This document shows positions 61,974 through 64,000 of a stretch of 64,000 bases of DNA, one piece after another (the stretch's first letter is position 1; each line of letters begins with the position of its first letter). The position numbers were made by a program, and so were the translations under genes. Under the pieces are notes generated by a model, which saw only the letters and a list, made by a program, of their open reading frames with translations, did not search any database and was not told where the DNA came from. This DNA comes from Aliiroseovarius salicola (GTDB lineage Bacteria; Pseudomonadota; Alphaproteobacteria; Rhodobacterales; Rhodobacteraceae): NCBI RefSeq assembly GCF_027891095.1, contig NZ_JAQIIO010000003.1:124001-188000 (forward strand), read 5' to 3'.

Positions 61974-63242
61974 ATGACAGTTGAAATCGGACGGCTGGCG
62001 AACGGGTTTCGCGTTGTGACCGAAAACATGCCGGGGTTGGCAAGTGCAAGCCTTGGCATCTGGGTCATGGCTGGTGGACGCCATGAAACCAAGGCGCAAA
62101 ATGGTATTGCGCATTTCCTTGAGCATATGGCGTTCAAGGGCACCGAGCGGCGCTCGTCTCTGGAAATCGCCGAAGCGATTGAAGATGTGGGTGGCTATAT
62201 CAACGCCTATACCTCGCGCGAGGTCACGGCCTATTACGCCCGGGTCCTGAAACAGGACGTTGCACTGGCTTTTGACGTGATTTCCGACATTGTGCTGAAC
62301 CCGGTGTTTGACTTGAACGAGATCGAAACCGAACGCGGTGTGATCCTGCAGGAAATCGGACAGGCGCTGGATACGCCGGATGACGTGATTTTCGACTGGT
62401 TGCAGGAGGAAGCCTTTCCGAACCAGCCGCTGGGCCGCACCATTCTGGGCCCGGTGGAACGCGTACAGGGATTCCAGCGTGCGGATCTGGCTGGGTTTGT
62501 GGCCCAGCACTACGGCCCAGAACGGCTGATCCTGTCTGCCGCTGGTGCGGTGGATCATGACGAGATCATGCGTCTGGCCGAGACCACCTTTGGCGGTCTG
62601 ACCCGCGGGTCGGAATATGCCGAGCCTACCGCCCAATGGGCCAGCGGTGAGCGGCATGAGATCCGTCCGGGGCTCGAGCAGGTGCATTTTGCGCTGGGGA
62701 TTGAGGCGCCGGGCTACCGCGACGATGCGTTTTACGCGGCCCAGCTTTTCAGCTCGGCCCTTGGTGGCGGCATGTCTTCGCGTCTGTTTCAGGAAGTCCG
62801 GGAAAAGCGTGGGCTGTGCTATTCGATCTATGCGCAGGTCGGCTGTTACGATGACACCGGCATGATGACGATCTACGCGGGTACTTCGAGCGATGATATC
62901 GCGGATCTGGCAGGGTTGACCATGCAGGAGCTTGCCCGTTCGGCAGAGGATATGAACGCGCGTGAAATGGAACGCGCCCGGGTGCAGATGAAAGCGGGGC
63001 TTCTGATGGGGCTTGAAAGCCCATCTGCGCGTGCCGAACGGTCTGCCCGTTTGCTGGGCATCTGGGACAGGGTGCCGGGTCTTCATGAAACCGTTGAGAA
63101 GATCGACGCGGTTACGTTGGACGAGATGCGAACCGTGGGCCGCGCGATGGCGCAAGACGGGGCCATGGCCATGGCGGTCTATGGTCCGGCAGAAAAGGCA
63201 TTGCCCCTGTCCGATCTGAGCGAACGCAGAAAGGCAGCGTGA
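61974..63242 (+). CDS. M16-family zinc peptidase (processing peptidase-like)
   Basis: 422-residue M16 metallopeptidase. The inverted zinc motif HxxEH is at residues 47-51 in IAHFLEHMAFKGT, with ETERGVILQEIGQALDTPD further on supplying the third ligand region. Resembles the mitochondrial processing peptidase beta branch. Follows thrC, overlaps the next gene by 1-3 bases (TGATG). Confidence 0.95.
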   Translation: MTVEIGRLANGFRVVTENMPGLASASLGIWVMAGGRHETKAQNGIAHFLEHMAFKGTERRSSLEIAEAIEDVGGYINAYTSREVTAYYARVLKQDVALAFDVISDIVLNPVFDLNEIETERGVILQEIGQALDTPDDVIFDWLQEEAFPNQPLGRTILGPVERVQGFQRADLAGFVAQHYGPERLILSAAGAVDHDEIMRLAETTFGGLTRGSEYAEPTAQWASGERHEIRPGLEQVHFALGIEAPGYRDDAFYAAQLFSSALGGGMSSRLFQEVREKRGLCYSIYAQVGCYDDTGMMTIYAGTSSDDIADLAGLTMQELARSAEDMNAREMERARVQMKAGLLMGLESPSARAERSARLLGIWDRVPGLHETVEKIDAVTLDEMRTVGRAMAQDGAMAMAVYGPAEKALPLSDLSERRKAA

Positions 63243-63841
63243 TGTTTGGCCCGTTTTCGACCCGTACACGCAAGAAGTTCCGGATCGAAACCGAGCGGAT
63301 GACGCTGCGCCCCCCTCTGCATGGTGACTATCGCGCCTGGTCGGCCTTGAGAGCGTCCAGCCAAGAATTTCTGACACCATGGGAACCCACATGGGCGGCA
63401 GATCACCTGAGCCGAAAGAGCTTCACCAACCGGGTTTATTGGGCAAATCGTTCGGTGGCAGGGGGCACGGCGCTGCCGCTATTCATGATCCGGCGCGAAG
63501 ATCAGATGCTATTGGGGGCGATCACGCTTGATAATATCCGGCGGGGGCCTTCGCAGGCGGGGACCACCGGCTATTGGGTGGGCGAGTGCTTTGCCCGTCA
63601 GGGCTACATGCGCGAAGGCTTGGAGGCCGTCGTCCATTATGCGTTTCATGATCTCGACCTGAGCCGACTTGAGGCCGGGTGCCTGCCTGAAAATGCCGCG
63701 TCGCGTGGGGTTTTAGAGAAGGTCGGGTTCAAATATGAAGGCGTGGCGCAGAGCTATCTTCAGATCAACGGGCGCTGGCGCAACCATGTTCTCTATGCCA
63801 ATCTGCGATCAGACCGGCGCGGGCGTACCTTAGTGGGGTAA
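63242..63841 (+). CDS. RimJ/RimL-like GNAT acetyltransferase
   Basis: 199 residues. Starts with RIETERMTLRPPLHGDYRAW, a RimJ/RimL start; later GTTGYWVGECFARQGYMREG with the acetyl-CoA loop and LSRLEAGCLPENAASRGVLEKVGF (motif B). Such enzymes usually acetylate ribosomal protein N-termini; the target here is unproven. Coupled to the M16 peptidase gene (TGATG), start ATG 63242. Confidence 0.93.
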   Translation: MFGPFSTRTRKKFRIETERMTLRPPLHGDYRAWSALRASSQEFLTPWEPTWAADHLSRKSFTNRVYWANRSVAGGTALPLFMIRREDQMLLGAITLDNIRRGPSQAGTTGYWVGECFARQGYMREGLEAVVHYAFHDLDLSRLEAGCLPENAASRGVLEKVGFKYEGVAQSYLQINGRWRNHVLYANLRSDRRGRTLVG

Positions 63842-63914
63842 GCCAGGGTCGACGGGCAGGGGGCTTCGGTTGGCACCTCAGCCCGCAGATGATGGCCTCG
63901 CTTCGCTCGGTTGC

Positions 63915-63950
63915 CTCCGGCGGAGGTATTTGATGCAAGAAAAAAAGAAG
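63915..63950. repeat. Dispersed extragenic repeat, partial copy 4
   Basis: CCTCCGGCGGAGG hairpin, then TATTTGATGCAAGAAAAAAA, matching the GGTATTT...CAAGAAAAAA tail of the copies at 6104 and 9644. It lies between the RimJ/RimL-like gene and the next start. Confidence 0.6.
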
Positions 63951-63955
63951 GTGTC

Positions 63956-64000
63956 ATGCGGAACGTGGATCAGGAATTTGAGGCGCAGTTGCGGGCTGGT
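63956..64000 (+). CDS. Start of the next gene, cut by the window edge
   Basis: ATG at 63956 after AAGAAGGTGTC. The 15 visible codons read MRNVDQEFEAQLRAG with no stop. Too short for identification; an FAD-binding oxidoreductase is a common neighbour at this position in related genomes, but this is a guess. Confidence 0.45.
   Translation, partial: MRNVDQEFEAQLRAG

Noticed and set aside
61806-63392. 528-codon minus-strand frame opposite the M16 peptidase
   Set aside because: Shadow of real plus-strand genes (M16 peptidase and thrC end) with no recognisable domain.
1-64000. CRISPR arrays, insertion sequences or prophage genes
   Set aside because: No regularly spaced short repeats, transposase motifs, or phage structural genes seen anywhere in the window.

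Overview
This window looks like a chromosomal segment of a marine alphaproteobacterium of the Roseobacter group (Rhodobacteraceae). The evidence is moderate-to-high GC coding DNA, the gene order murA-DUF2948-hisD-UPF0262-phosphatase, infA-maf-rne/rng-yacG-tRNA-Phe, a coxB-ctaB-(53 aa)-ctaG-coxC-SURF1-thrC-M16 peptidase block, a napFDAGHBC operon, an alphaproteobacterial SOS box (GAAC-N7-GAAC) before imuA, and short extragenic repeats of a kind I associate with this group. No database search was run; family names come from motifs and recalled family features.

Layout. 0-4.1 kb: the end of an acyl-CoA synthetase, a small beta-barrel outer membrane protein, a luxR-luxI quorum-sensing pair and tRNA-Thr. 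4.2-13 kb: a housekeeping block (53 aa protein, murA, DUF2948, hisD, UPF0262, LMW phosphatase-like; then an NTF2-like/GNAT/nitrilase trio; then infA, maf, RNase E/G, yacG, tRNA-Phe). 13-18 kb: a possible gene remnant beside tRNA-Phe, then a three-gene 2-oxoacid oxidoreductase operon (GltD-like flavoprotein, fused gamma/alpha subunit, beta subunit). 18.2-24.5 kb: a cyclitol/sugar catabolic cluster (LacI regulator, two Gfo/Idh/MocA dehydrogenases, PhyH-type dioxygenase, IolB, sugar-dehydrogenase-like SDR) with a striking double operator in the divergent promoter. 24.6-32.5 kb: a YbaK-type deacylase, the periplasmic nitrate reductase operon with an FNR-type site, and a DUF2478 gene with its own FNR-type site. 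32.6-38 kb: the SOS mutasome imuA-imuB-dnaE2. 38-40.4 kb: tRNA-Tyr, rlmB, YHS and CoA-binding proteins, with a structured intergenic RNA candidate.

40.4-45.2 kb: histidine genes hisE, hisF, hisA, hisH and hisB, interrupted by a lipocalin-like gene and a DUF2147 gene. 45.5-47.8 kb: an orphan GNAT-like protein with a LysR-type regulator, then an XRE regulator. 47.9-48.1 kb: two identical tRNA-Gly. 48.2-56 kb: MAPEG, pyruvate carboxylase, dprA, two small membrane proteins and tldD. 56-64 kb: aa3-type cytochrome oxidase subunits and assembly factors, thrC, an M16 peptidase and a RimJ/RimL-like acetyltransferase. The first and last genes are cut by the window edges.

The least explained items are the paired LacI half-operators with the PhyH/IolB/SDR pathway they probably control, the GltD-linked 2-oxoacid oxidoreductase, the shared FNR-type control of nap and DUF2478, the LysR/GNAT-like pair, the nested inverted repeat before coxB, and the candidate small RNA near 39.75 kb.
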